A stretch of DNA of 64,000 bases. It comes from Cobetia marina (GTDB lineage: Bacteria; Pseudomonadota; Gammaproteobacteria; Pseudomonadales; Halomonadaceae). Where the stretch lies: positions 2,356,001-2,420,000 of the forward strand of contig NZ_CP017114.1 of assembly GCF_001720485.1 (NCBI RefSeq). The letters are read 5' to 3'. Within the stretch, counting starts at the first letter, position 1. The number at the start of each line of letters is the position of its first letter. Position numbers and translations under genes: made by a program. Positions 1 to 8,388 of the stretch are shown here, piece by piece. Under the pieces are notes generated by a model, which was given only the letters and a program-made list of their open reading frames with translations, was not told the DNA's origin and did no database searches.

Positions 1-449
1 ACCTCAACCGCACCGACAGCGAACTGCTCAACCTGTTGATCAAGGACGGTCGCATGTCCTACGCCGATATCGCCCGCAAGCTGGGCATCTCGCGTGCCCA
101 CGCCCGTACGCGAGTCCAGGCATTGGTCGAGAGCGGCGTGATCGAGCAGTTCACCGCCGTCATCAACCCGGACAAGCTCGGCAAGGGTATCTCCACCTTC
201 GTGGACCTGACCGTCGCACCCAGCGCCATCGAGCGTATCGCCGAGGAGCTTTCCGCCTGTGTCGAGGTGGTCAGCCTCTACATCATGAGCGACCTGAAAA
301 GCCTGCACATCCACACCCTCACTGACAGCTACGAAGCCTTCGACAGCTTCGTGCGCGAACATATCTTCAATCGTGACGAGATACTCTCCGTCGACTGCAA
401 GTCGCTGATGACACGCGTGAAGCACCGTCGTGGTGGCGCACGGCTATAA
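1..449 (+). CDS. Lrp/AsnC-family transcriptional regulator, 5' truncated
   Basis: The window opens inside this gene. The reading frame is open from base 3 and starts with LNRTDSELLNLL, the usual first helix of Lrp/AsnC proteins, so the true start lies upstream. A winged helix-turn-helix follows (MSYADIARKLGISRAHARTR), then a RAM-type ligand-binding alpha/beta domain to the TAA stop. Family members bind DNA as dimers or octamers and sense amino acids or related small molecules. It converges on the next gene with only 20 bases between the stops. Its target cannot be inferred because the upstream side is missing. The family call is firm; the effector is unknown. Confidence 0.9.
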   Translation, partial: LNRTDSELLNLLIKDGRMSYADIARKLGISRAHARTRVQALVESGVIEQFTAVINPDKLGKGISTFVDLTVAPSAIERIAEELSACVEVVSLYIMSDLKSLHIHTLTDSYEAFDSFVREHIFNRDEILSVDCKSLMTRVKHRRGGARL

Positions 450-469
450 GCACGCGCCGGGGTCGCGAA

Positions 470-1417
470 TCAATGCATGCGACCCAACCCACGCAGCAAG
501 CGCATGGTGACCCACAGAAAGCCCAGCGGGAACAGCACCGTCTGGGTGATGAACAGCATGGTGAGATCGATCACCTTGTCGGTCATGGCATCAAAGCCCT
601 CGGTGACACTGGTGATCGGCCCGCCGACCCAGCCTTCCATGCTGCCCTTGAACTGCTGCCACCAGCTGCGCTCTTCGTGCTCGCCTCCCACCTGCTTGTC
701 CGCCACTTCCGCCAGCTGCTGCTGCGTCACGCTCAGCTGCGCCATCTGCGCATCTCGGCTGTCATCGAGAAAGGCCTGGCCTGCCACACCACTGGCCAGC
801 GCGACACTGAGCACGGCAAAGCGCAGCGCGATGCCCCATAGCGCCAGGCGCACGAGTGCCTGCTGCCACCAGGGAGGGACGCGCCCGGCTTCGCTGTCTG
901 CCCGCCTGCCCTCGGCCAGCAGGCCGAACACCGCCAGCAGGCAGGCCACGGTGGTCATGCTCTTGATGATCACGGAACCGGAGATGCCCAGCAGCAATTT
1001 CTGCAGCGCCAATGAGCCGGTCGCCGCGAACATCACCCACGAGAAGCGCTCGATCATGTCATTGGCGGGGTCCAGCGCCTCCCCGGGCGAGACCTGAAAT
1101 ACCTGCAGGTCGATGGTCGAGGACTGCAGCACCGAGATGGTCGCGTTCAGGCCCTTGGCGATGGCGAAGGCACTGAAGGCCTGCCCCAGGGTGGCATCGA
1201 TGACATCGCGTGCCCACTGCTGGGGCAGCTCCCACCAGGCAAGCACTGCCATTACCAGCAGGATGGCGATCAGGAAGGCGCGGGGTATTCGCGCGTCAGT
1301 GGGTGCGCCGGGGGCGGCAGGCAGGCGCACGCCAGCATGTCTCGCGAAAGGCGTGGAGGAGACGGCAGACGTGGCCGGCGTGGGAGAAGCGGAATCGTCA
1401 GAATCATGAGGTGACAT
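470..1417 (-). CDS. Multi-pass membrane protein of unknown function
   Basis: I do not recognise this protein. It has about 315 residues when started at the ATG at 1417 (MSPHDSDDSAS); an in-frame ATG 36 bases further upstream adds 12 unlikely residues. It has a Ser/Pro/Ala-rich cytoplasmic-looking N-terminus of about 45 residues, then roughly four or five hydrophobic segments, for example FLIAILLVMAVLAWW and TMLFITQTVLFPLGFLWVTM near the end. A polar stretch (QLSVTQQQLAEVADKQ) that could form a short coiled coil lies before the last membrane segment. No catalytic or transporter motif is visible. It stands alone, converging with the Lrp gene and divergent from the TRAP operon. Homologues are probably conserved hypothetical proteins of Halomonadaceae. 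Confidence 0.75.
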   Translation of the reverse strand: MSPHDSDDSASPTPATSAVSSTPFARHAGVRLPAAPGAPTDARIPRAFLIAILLVMAVLAWWELPQQWARDVIDATLGQAFSAFAIAKGLNATISVLQSSTIDLQVFQVSPGEALDPANDMIERFSWVMFAATGSLALQKLLLGISGSVIIKSMTTVACLLAVFGLLAEGRRADSEAGRVPPWWQQALVRLALWGIALRFAVLSVALASGVAGQAFLDDSRDAQMAQLSVTQQQLAEVADKQVGGEHEERSWWQQFKGSMEGWVGGPITSVTEGFDAMTDKVIDLTMLFITQTVLFPLGFLWVTMRLLRGLGRMH

Positions 1418-1546
1418 GCAAGGCTCCAACAGGGCAAATCCGCATGATGCCACCGGGCTTGCTGACTGTCGTCATCGCCCGGCAATCACCGGCCCCATTC
1501 ATGTCCCTGTCGCCTCGCTCCGCCCAGCTCTCTCTTCTCCCTGCCC

Positions 1547-1577
1547 CCCGTCCCTATCAGCGCCCGTCCCTATCAGC
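1547..1577. repeat. Two tandem copies of a 16-bp unit
   Basis: CCCGTCCCTATCAGC occurs at 1547-1561 and again at 1563-1577, a 16-bp period. It lies in the non-coding stretch upstream of the membrane protein gene and has no visible coding role. It may be a slipped-strand duplication. Confidence 0.8.
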
Positions 1578-1677
1578 CCACGCACCGCTCAGCCCTCTCG
1601 TGCCAAGCCCTTTCCTGACAGCCTCGCTCAGAGGTAATGCACCGCGATGACTCAAGCGCACCGTAATGCGGCAAGCA

Positions 1678-1994
1678 TGACAATTGGTCATCACCACCCC
1701 ACATTCGCGAGCCAGATGTCACCTTCCGTGATGCTATCGATGAACAAATGCCGCGATTGGCGTGATCTTCTGACATTTGTCAGGCACTGAACTCCGCACA
1801 TCAGCGGCTCCACGGTCTCACATGTGCAACTCCGGAGACGCATGCGCGCATTCTCAACGGAAAACAGCGCCCTAATCTTGCACGTAGTTCATTGAAATAA
1901 TTGGGAAAATTTCTCATGCGGCGAAATGGCACACGGCTTGCAGAGTCATCCCCGTAGCGCGATGACAAATGACAGCCTCAAAACTGACAAATGA
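1678..1994. promoter_or_regulatory. Recurrent TGAC...GTCA / TGACAAATG sites upstream of the TRAP operon
   Basis: The 730-base gap between 1418 and 2144 holds no gene. It does hold a family of related sites: an imperfect palindrome TGAC-N5-GTCA at 1678-1690, TGACATTTGTCA at 1771-1782, and two direct copies of TGACAAATGA at 1963-1972 and 1985-1994, which are 22 bp apart, about two helical turns. The middle site contains the reverse complement of the last two. This looks like operator architecture for the downstream TRAP operon, but no regulator for it is in the window. The sites are seen; their function is inferred. Confidence 0.4.
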
Positions 1995-2144
1995 AAGACA
2001 TCGCTACTCAAGAGCATGCAGAAACACCGACACAACAAGATCGCTGACCTCGATGTCAGCACGCCGTACAGGCTCCCCTTGCCGCATCCGCACATCCACC
2101 GCCGCAGGGGCACTACTGGTCATCCGTCCGCAGGAGAACCTCCC

Positions 2145-3236
2145 ATGACATTCGATCGTCGCAAGTTCCTGGGTGCCGCTCTGGCAACCTCAACCGCTGG
2201 ACTCGTGATGGGTGCGCCCGCCATCGTGCGCGCGGAATCCAGCAAGACCTATCAATGGAAGATGACCAATGCCTACGGCCCGGGATCGCCCTTCTATGTC
2301 GAGGGCCCCGGTAGCCCGACCGACTTCTGCCGCAAGGTGGAAGCCATGTCGGGCGGGCGCATGAAGATCCAGCACTTTGCGGCCGGTGAGCTGATTCCGG
2401 CACTGGAAGGCTTCAATGCCGTCGCCAGTGGCGTGGTGGAGATGAACGCCGGCAATGCCTATTTCTGGGCCGGCAAGATTCCCGCTGCCCAGTACTTCAC
2501 TACCGTCCCCTTCGGCATGAATACCCAGGGCATGAATGCCTGGCTGTATCACGGTGGCGGCCTGGAGCTATGGCATGAGCTGTACGCCCCCAAGGGACTG
2601 ATCGCCTTCCCGATGGGCAATACCGGCGTGCAGATGACCGGCTGGTTCCGCAAGCCGATCAACACGGTGGAGGACTTGAAAGGCCTGAAGATGCGTATCC
2701 CGGGGCTTGCCGGCAAGGTCTATGCCGAGCTGGGCGTCGCCGTGCGCCTGTTGCCGGGCGGCGAAATATTCCCGGCGCTGGAGCGCGGTGTCATCGATGC
2801 CGCCGAATTCGTCGGCCCCTATCAGGACCGCCGTCTGGGGCTTCAGAAGGCTGCCAAGTACTACTACACCACCGGCTGGCACGAGCCGACCAACGTGACC
2901 GAGCTGATGATCAACAAGGCCGCCTGGGAGAGTCTGCCGGAAGACCTGCAGGCCATCGTCAAGGCCGCCGCTCAGGCGTGCAATGTCGAGAGCCAGGCCT
3001 GGTGTGAGTCGGTGAACGCCGAAGCGCTCAATGATCTGGTGGAAAACGAGGGCGTCACCGCTCAGCCGTTGCCCGATTCCGTGGTGGCGCGCCTGAAGGA
3101 AGTCACCGAGAAGACGCTGACCGACATGGCGGCCGCCGATCCAGACACCGCACGTGTGCACGAGTCGTTCATGGCCTTCCGCGATCAACACAAGGAATGG
3201 GCCGCCGTCAGCGAGAAGACCTTCCTGGCACTCTGA
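2145..3236 (+). CDS. TRAP transporter periplasmic substrate-binding protein (DctP/TakP-like)
   Basis: This is the periplasmic receptor of a tripartite ATP-independent transporter, 363 residues long. I chose the ATG at 2145 because AGGAG stands 8 bases upstream and the protein then begins with a twin-arginine-like signal (DRRKFLG, a hydrophobic core, then APAIVRAES). A frame upstream of this start encodes no signal. The body resembles the alpha-keto-acid binder TakP, with NTGVQMTGWFRK, LPGGEIFPALERG and GVIDAAEFVGP in the places where that family binds a carboxylate. The membrane subunits follow on the same strand (3375 and 3914). The likely ligand is a small 2-oxo or hydroxy acid, but the sequence does not decide this. 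Confidence 0.9.
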   Translation: MTFDRRKFLGAALATSTAGLVMGAPAIVRAESSKTYQWKMTNAYGPGSPFYVEGPGSPTDFCRKVEAMSGGRMKIQHFAAGELIPALEGFNAVASGVVEMNAGNAYFWAGKIPAAQYFTTVPFGMNTQGMNAWLYHGGGLELWHELYAPKGLIAFPMGNTGVQMTGWFRKPINTVEDLKGLKMRIPGLAGKVYAELGVAVRLLPGGEIFPALERGVIDAAEFVGPYQDRRLGLQKAAKYYYTTGWHEPTNVTELMINKAAWESLPEDLQAIVKAAAQACNVESQAWCESVNAEALNDLVENEGVTAQPLPDSVVARLKEVTEKTLTDMAAADPDTARVHESFMAFRDQHKEWAAVSEKTFLAL

Positions 3237-3374
3237 CGGCTGACATCGAACCTCCCCCGTCGCGGTACCTGCGGCTCACGTCCCCAGTGCCTGAACGGAT
3301 CACCGCTGGTGTCATCCCTGCTCCCCCTGTCTACGCCACGGCCTGTCCCGTCGTGGCGTTCGTGAGGTCATGTC

Positions 3375-3917
3375 ATGCTGCATGTCATCCACTGTCTCGA
3401 GGGCATCATCGAGCGGCTGGGCATCATTGCCCGTTACTCGCTGTTGGCACTCGTGGTGCTGGTCGCCAGTAACGTGCTGTTGCGTTACTTCTTCAGCATC
3501 AGTCCCGTGCCACTCCAGGAATTCGAGTGGCATCTGATTTCCCCCATCGCGCTGCTGGGCATTTCCTATGCCCTCAAGCATCGCGCCGACGTTCGCGTCG
3601 ATGTCTTCTATGATCGATTTTCCCCCAAGGGGCGTGCGCTGGTGGATCTGCTCGGCGCCCTGATGACCATCGCCATCGGCACGGCCATTGCCTGGCTCGG
3701 CCTGAGCTATACCGAGCAGTCGTATCAGCTGATGGAAGGCTCACCCGACCCCGGCGGCCTGCCCTATCGCTACCTGCTCAAGGCCTTCATCCCCATCGGT
3801 TTCGCCGCGCTTGCCCTGCAGGGCGTGGCGGATTGCCTGCGCGCCTTGCTGACATTGACAAACCGCATGCCCGACGCCTCTTCCACCACGTCATCCAACA
3901 CCAAGGTGCCTTCATGA
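3375..3917 (+). CDS. TRAP transporter small permease (DctQ)
   Basis: This 180-residue protein has four predicted membrane helices. The first is around residues 17-38 (ARYSLLALVVLVASNVLLRYFF), and EWHLISPIALLGISYALKHRADVRVDVFY is the typical DctQ core, with the conserved EW and the H-R-A-D-V-R-V-D motif. It pairs with the large permease to form the sodium-driven channel unit of the TRAP system. It lies 138 bases after the binding protein, and its stop overlaps the start of dctM in an ATGA arrangement, so translation is coupled. The C-terminal 20 residues are polar and low in complexity. Confidence 0.9.
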   Translation: MLHVIHCLEGIIERLGIIARYSLLALVVLVASNVLLRYFFSISPVPLQEFEWHLISPIALLGISYALKHRADVRVDVFYDRFSPKGRALVDLLGALMTIAIGTAIAWLGLSYTEQSYQLMEGSPDPGGLPYRYLLKAFIPIGFAALALQGVADCLRALLTLTNRMPDASSTTSSNTKVPS

Positions 3918-5242
3918 GTCCGAATGAGTGGATTGCCCTCAGCATGATCGGCGGCTTCCTGATCCTGATGCTGATCGGGATTCCGGTCGCGATCTCATTG
4001 GCGGTGGCCGGTTTCGTGGCGGGTCTGGCGGGCTTCGGCCCGCTGCTGTTCAGCCTGATGCCGGCACGTCTCTATGGTGTGGTCACCAATTACACGTTGC
4101 TGGCGATACCGCTGTTCGTGTTCATGGGGGTCATGCTCGAGAAATCGCGGGTCGCCGAGGACATGCTCGAGACCATCGGGCGCGCCATGGGCGGCGTCAA
4201 CGGCGGCATGGGCATCGCGATCATTCTGGTCGGCGTGCTGATGGGCGCCTCCACCGGGATCGTCGGTGCGACTGTGGTCACCGTCGGCATGCTGACATTG
4301 CCGACCCTGCTGCGCCGCGGCTATCACCCGGGCGTGGCCTCGGCCACCATCTGCGCCTCCGGCACCCTGGGGCAGATCATTCCGCCGAGCCTCGTGTTGA
4401 TCCTGCTGTCGGAGATTCTCGGCGAATCCGTCGGTACCCTGTTCGCCGCGGCCTTCGTGCCGGGCCTGGCGATCGCGGTCATCTACATCGTCTACCTGCT
4501 GGTGCTGGGCTGGTGGAAGCCGGAACTCGTCCCGGCCATTCCAAAAGAGGAGCGCGCCGCCGCTGGCGGCATGAAGGAATTGCTGAGGGATCTGGCGCGC
4601 AGCGTGATTCCGCCGCTGATGCTGGTCTTCGCGGTACTGGGCTCAATTCTGGGTGGCGTGGCCGCCCCCACCGAGGCGGCCTCGATGGGCGCACTGGGCA
4701 GTCTCGTGATCGCACTGCTGGCGCGGCGCCTCGATTTCCCGATGCTCAAGGCTTGCCTGCACTCGACCCTGACCATCACCGCCATGGTCTATTTCATCCT
4801 GTTGTGCGCGCAGCCGTTCTCACTGGCCTTCCGCGGCCTTGGCGGCGAGAACATGGTGCATGACCTGTTCAATCTGCTGCCGGGGGGAGAACTGGGCGCT
4901 CTCATCTTCCTGATGGTGATACTGTTCGTGCTCGGCTTTTTCCTGGAGTGGATCGAGATCAGCTATATCGCACTGCCGATGTTCCTGCCGGTCTTCATCG
5001 GCTATGGCACCGACATGGTATGGCTGGGCGTACTGGTGGCGATGAATCTGCAGATGTCATTCCTGACGCCTCCCTTCGGCTGGGCATTGTTCTTCCTCAA
5101 GGGGGTCGCGCCACCGGAAGTCACGACACGCCACCTGTATCTCGGCGTACTCCCCTTCGTGGGACTGCAGGCCATGGCCGTCGTGCTGCTGTTCTGCTTC
5201 CCGGGTCTTGCCACCTGGCTGCCGGACGCCATCGGCTGGTAA
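3914..5242 (+). CDS. TRAP transporter large permease (DctM)
   Basis: This is the transport subunit of the TRAP system, 442 residues with about eleven or twelve hydrophobic segments. The start at 3914 overlaps the dctQ stop (ATGA) and gives MSPNEWIALS; an upstream ATG at 3833 would add 27 hydrophilic residues that overlap dctQ. Family signatures include LLAIPLFVFMGVMLEKS, GASTGIVGATVVTVG and a proline-containing loop (CASGTLGQIIPPSLVLI). It imports a carboxylate delivered by the binding protein at 2145, using a sodium gradient. No clear terminator was seen in the 245 bases after it, so some read-through to the TauE gene is possible. Confidence 0.93.
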   Translation: MSPNEWIALSMIGGFLILMLIGIPVAISLAVAGFVAGLAGFGPLLFSLMPARLYGVVTNYTLLAIPLFVFMGVMLEKSRVAEDMLETIGRAMGGVNGGMGIAIILVGVLMGASTGIVGATVVTVGMLTLPTLLRRGYHPGVASATICASGTLGQIIPPSLVLILLSEILGESVGTLFAAAFVPGLAIAVIYIVYLLVLGWWKPELVPAIPKEERAAAGGMKELLRDLARSVIPPLMLVFAVLGSILGGVAAPTEAASMGALGSLVIALLARRLDFPMLKACLHSTLTITAMVYFILLCAQPFSLAFRGLGGENMVHDLFNLLPGGELGALIFLMVILFVLGFFLEWIEISYIALPMFLPVFIGYGTDMVWLGVLVAMNLQMSFLTPPFGWALFFLKGVAPPEVTTRHLYLGVLPFVGLQAMAVVLLFCFPGLATWLPDAIGW

Positions 5243-5487
5243 CCCGGTCACGATGGCCAGCCTGACAGGCGACTTGACGCCACCAACGGGGCCTGGCCAT
5301 CACAAGGGCATTGAAAAGATAATTCAGCAACGCGTAATGTCTTGGCTCGCCAACCCGCTCGCACCCCCTCGGAGACAGCGCGAGAGAAAGCGCTCCAGGG
5401 AGATGCCTCGACTGCCGATGTCGTCTGTCGGCAACTTTCACCAGCAATGAATGACCCCGCGCCATACGGGTACTACAAGGAAACACC

Positions 5488-6327
5488 ATGGAACTGTTCT
5501 CAGCCTATCCACTGCACTGGATTCTCGGTCTGATCGCCGCACTCATCGTCACCGGCATGATTGCCGGCGTGATGGCCGGCTTGCTGGGGGTCGGCGGCGG
5601 TATCGTCATCGTGCCCGTGCTCTTTCACCTCTTCAGCCTGCTGGGTGTCGATGAGGCGGTCCGCATGCACCAGGCGGTCGGCACCTCGCTTGCGACCATC
5701 ATTCCCACCTCGATCATGTCGGCCAGGGCCCACTACGCCAAGGGCAATCTTGACCCGGCGATACTCAAGCGTCTGCTGCCGGGCGTGATCATCGGCGTCA
5801 TCATCGGCGGCCTGCTGTCCAACCTGTTCAGCGGCGCGGTCCTGATGGGGCTGTTCGCCACCGTCGCCTTCCTCGTGGCGCTCAACATGTTCCGTCGTCA
5901 GTCCACAGTGCTGGGCACTGGCCTGCCGGGCCCGCTGGGCAGTGGTGCGCTGGGTACCTTCATCGGTGGCGTCTCGACCCTGATGGGCATCGGCGGCGGC
6001 ACCCTGAGCGTGCCGACCCTCAGCACCCTCGGCACTCCGATGCACCTGGCCGTGGGCACGGGCGCAGCGCTCGGGCTGGTGATCAGCCTGCCGGGCACCG
6101 CCAGCTTCCTGCTCAATGGCATCGGGGAGCCGAACCTGCTGCCGGGCTCCATCGGCTACGTCAATCTGCTCGGTTTCGCCGCCATCGTGCCTGCGACCAT
6201 GCTGTGTGCGCCGATCGGTGCCAAGCTGGCCCATGCGATGGATGCCGCCAAGCTCAAGAAGGTCTTCGCCATCTTCCTGATGTTCACGGCACTGCGCATG
6301 TTCTACGACCTGTTCACCGGCAGCTGA
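5488..6327 (+). CDS. TauE/SafE-family sulfite/sulfoacetate-type anion permease
   Basis: This is a 279-residue membrane protein with about eight helices and the two internal repeats of the TauE/SafE family. The first repeat carries GMIAGVMAGLLGVGGGIVIVP and the second GGVSTLMGIGGGTLSVP, the glycine-rich motifs that define the family. Known members export sulfite or sulfoacetate or move small organosulfur and carboxylate anions. The start has AAGGAAAC just upstream. It sits between a TRAP operon and a GGT-family enzyme on the same strand, which hints at a role in uptake or overflow of an organic acid or sulfur compound. The substrate is unknown. Confidence 0.88.
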   Translation: MELFSAYPLHWILGLIAALIVTGMIAGVMAGLLGVGGGIVIVPVLFHLFSLLGVDEAVRMHQAVGTSLATIIPTSIMSARAHYAKGNLDPAILKRLLPGVIIGVIIGGLLSNLFSGAVLMGLFATVAFLVALNMFRRQSTVLGTGLPGPLGSGALGTFIGGVSTLMGIGGGTLSVPTLSTLGTPMHLAVGTGAALGLVISLPGTASFLLNGIGEPNLLPGSIGYVNLLGFAAIVPATMLCAPIGAKLAHAMDAAKLKKVFAIFLMFTALRMFYDLFTGS

Positions 6328-6339
6328 TCTCCGCCCTCA

Positions 6340-6381
6340 GCGCAATGACAACGGCGCAATAGCAACGGCGCAATAACAACA
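6340..6381. repeat. Three tandem 14-bp units
   Basis: Three near-identical units read GCGCAATGACAACG, GCGCAATAGCAACG and GCGCAATAACAACA. They fill most of the gap between the TauE gene and the GGT-family gene and end just before the ribosome binding site at 6391-6395. They look like a replication-slippage product in a leader or spacer. Confidence 0.85.
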
Positions 6382-6406
6382 ACGACATTCACAGGAGCAA
6401 GACGCC

Positions 6407-8107
6407 ATGATGCATACCCGACGAGGATTCGGCGGGGCCTGCGCTGCCCCCCATCATCTGGCAGCAGAGGCCGGCCGTGACATCCTGCGTGACGGCGGCA
6501 ATGCCATCGAGGCGATGGTCGCGATGGCCGCGACCATCGCCGTGGTCTATCCGCACATGAATGGTATCGGCGGTGATGGCTTCTGGCTGATCAAGCGACC
6601 CGGTCTCGCCCCCATCGCGATCGATGCCTGTGGGCCGGCCGCGGCGCTGGCCAGCCGAGAGTTCTACGCCGCGCAAGGCTACGGTGTGGCCGATGACGAG
6701 ACAGGCGCTCCCCTGGTGAATGGCGACAGCATCCCCACCCGTGGGCCGCTGTCCGCCTTGACGGTGGCCGGTACCATCGGCGGCTGGCAGGAGGCACTGG
6801 CCTTCTCGGCAGACACCTCCGACGCCGAGCGCGCGCCATTGCCCCTCGCGACGCTGTTGCGCCAGGCCATCCGCCATGCCAATGACGGGGTCGCGGTCAG
6901 CGCCAGCCAGCAAGCCTTGAGCGAGAAGCACCTGGCCGTGCTGTCACGGCAACCCGGGTTTGCGCAGCGCTATCTGGGTCAGAGCGAGTCAGGGGAGCCG
7001 ATGGCGCTCGAGGAAGGCGCCCGCCTGCGTCAGCCGGCGCTTGCCATGACCCTCGCCCGCCTGGCGGATGCCGGGCTGGACGATTTCTACCGAGGCGAGC
7101 TGGCGGCGCACATGGCGCAGGAACTGCAGTCCGCCGGCAGTCCGCTGCGCCTGGAGGACCTCAACGGCTATCGCGCCCAACGCGTCACGCCGCTCAAGGT
7201 GCGTCTGCGCGACAGTGAGGTATACAACCTGCCCGCCCCGACCCAGGGTCTGGCGACATTGATGATTCTGGGGCTTTACGATGAATTGAGCGCCAGGCAC
7301 GGCATCAGCGAAGCGGAGGGCAATACACCGCGTCACCTGCATGCGCTGATCGAGGCCACCAAACGCGCCTTCCTGGTGCGCGACAGCCTGATCACCTCTC
7401 CGGAATGCCTCGAGGGCGGGCTGGAAAGCGGCATCGCGACGCAACAGGTACATCTTTCACAGGATGCCCTGACTCAGCAGGCGGCAATGATCGACATGCA
7501 GGCCGCCTTGGAATGGCCCCACGAGCCCGCCGAGGGCGACACCATCTGGATGGGCGCCACAGACAGCGAGGGCACTACCGTCAGCTTCATCCAGAGCGTC
7601 TACTGGGAGTTCGGCAGTGGCATGGTACTGCCCAGCAGTGGCGTGATGTGGCAGAACCGCGGGCTGGCGTTCGATCTGGCGCCCGCCAGACTGCGCAGCC
7701 TGGCGCCGGGCCGCAAGCCCTTCCACACCCTCAATCCCTCACTGGCGTGTTTCGATGATGGCCGTGTGATGGCCTTCGGCACCATGGGCGGTGAAGGCCA
7801 GCCGCAGACTCAGGCCGCAGTCTTCACGCGCATCGCCCGCCACGGCATGTCATTGCAGGCCGCGATCAGTGCTCCACGCTGGCTGCTGGGCCGCACCTGG
7901 GGCGATGTCAGCACCAGCCTCAAGCTCGAATCGCGCCTTGAGGGTGACGTGGCGGAGGCACTCAGGGAGCTGGGGCATGAAGTAGAGGTGCTGGAAGACG
8001 CCTACAGCGATACGCTGGGTCACGCCGGCGCGGTGATGCGTCACCCGGATGGACAGGTCGAGGCCGCACATGACCCACGCAGCGATGGTGGCGCGGCGCT
8101 GACCTGA
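6407..8107 (+). CDS. Gamma-glutamyltransferase-family Ntn hydrolase, cytoplasmic
   Basis: This 566-residue protein belongs to the gamma-glutamyltranspeptidase family, whose precursor cleaves itself before a threonine that becomes the N-terminal nucleophile. The expected site is visible as DSEGTTVSFIQSVYWEFGSG around residues 385-404. The N-terminal half carries ILRDGGNAIEAMVAMAA and the C-terminal half GTMGGEGQPQTQA, both family marks. There is no signal peptide, unlike periplasmic GGT, and AAPHHLAAEAGR at the N-terminus is more like the cytoplasmic HpxW-type amidohydrolases. It may therefore hydrolyse a small amide or gamma-glutamyl compound brought in by the preceding transporters. AGGAG lies 12 bases before the start. 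Confidence 0.85.
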   Translation: MMHTRRGFGGACAAPHHLAAEAGRDILRDGGNAIEAMVAMAATIAVVYPHMNGIGGDGFWLIKRPGLAPIAIDACGPAAALASREFYAAQGYGVADDETGAPLVNGDSIPTRGPLSALTVAGTIGGWQEALAFSADTSDAERAPLPLATLLRQAIRHANDGVAVSASQQALSEKHLAVLSRQPGFAQRYLGQSESGEPMALEEGARLRQPALAMTLARLADAGLDDFYRGELAAHMAQELQSAGSPLRLEDLNGYRAQRVTPLKVRLRDSEVYNLPAPTQGLATLMILGLYDELSARHGISEAEGNTPRHLHALIEATKRAFLVRDSLITSPECLEGGLESGIATQQVHLSQDALTQQAAMIDMQAALEWPHEPAEGDTIWMGATDSEGTTVSFIQSVYWEFGSGMVLPSSGVMWQNRGLAFDLAPARLRSLAPGRKPFHTLNPSLACFDDGRVMAFGTMGGEGQPQTQAAVFTRIARHGMSLQAAISAPRWLLGRTWGDVSTSLKLESRLEGDVAEALRELGHEVEVLEDAYSDTLGHAGAVMRHPDGQVEAAHDPRSDGGAALT

Positions 8108-8114
8108 AGAAATC

Positions 8115-8142
8115 CGGCCAGCTCAGCGTCACAAGCTGGCCG
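8115..8142 (+). terminator. Hairpin after the GGT-family gene
   Basis: CGGCCAGCT (8115-8123) pairs with AGCTGGCCG (8134-8142) around a 10-base loop, seven bases after the stop codon. There is no strong T-run, so it may be a weak terminator or an mRNA-protecting stem. Confidence 0.5.
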
Positions 8143-8388
8143 AGATATTGCTGCTCAGATTGATGCTGGCAATAGTACGGTTCAACCCCCTCCCTCCCCC
8201 AGTCAGACCGGGGGGCAGGGATGAGACCTCGTCATGACATTAAACTTTCCTTATTCATGATTGAGGAAACCATGAGACAAACCGCCTGTCTCTGCACAGA
8301 CGCATCGGATGTTCATTGGCCAGCACGGTATCGACAGGCCATTGGCATCGATAACTCCGACAACAACGACAAAGAGCGACTCACCACA

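Noticed and set aside
3928..4863. Open frame inside dctM in another frame
   Set aside because: It is an Arg/His-rich overlap of a clear 11-helix permease.
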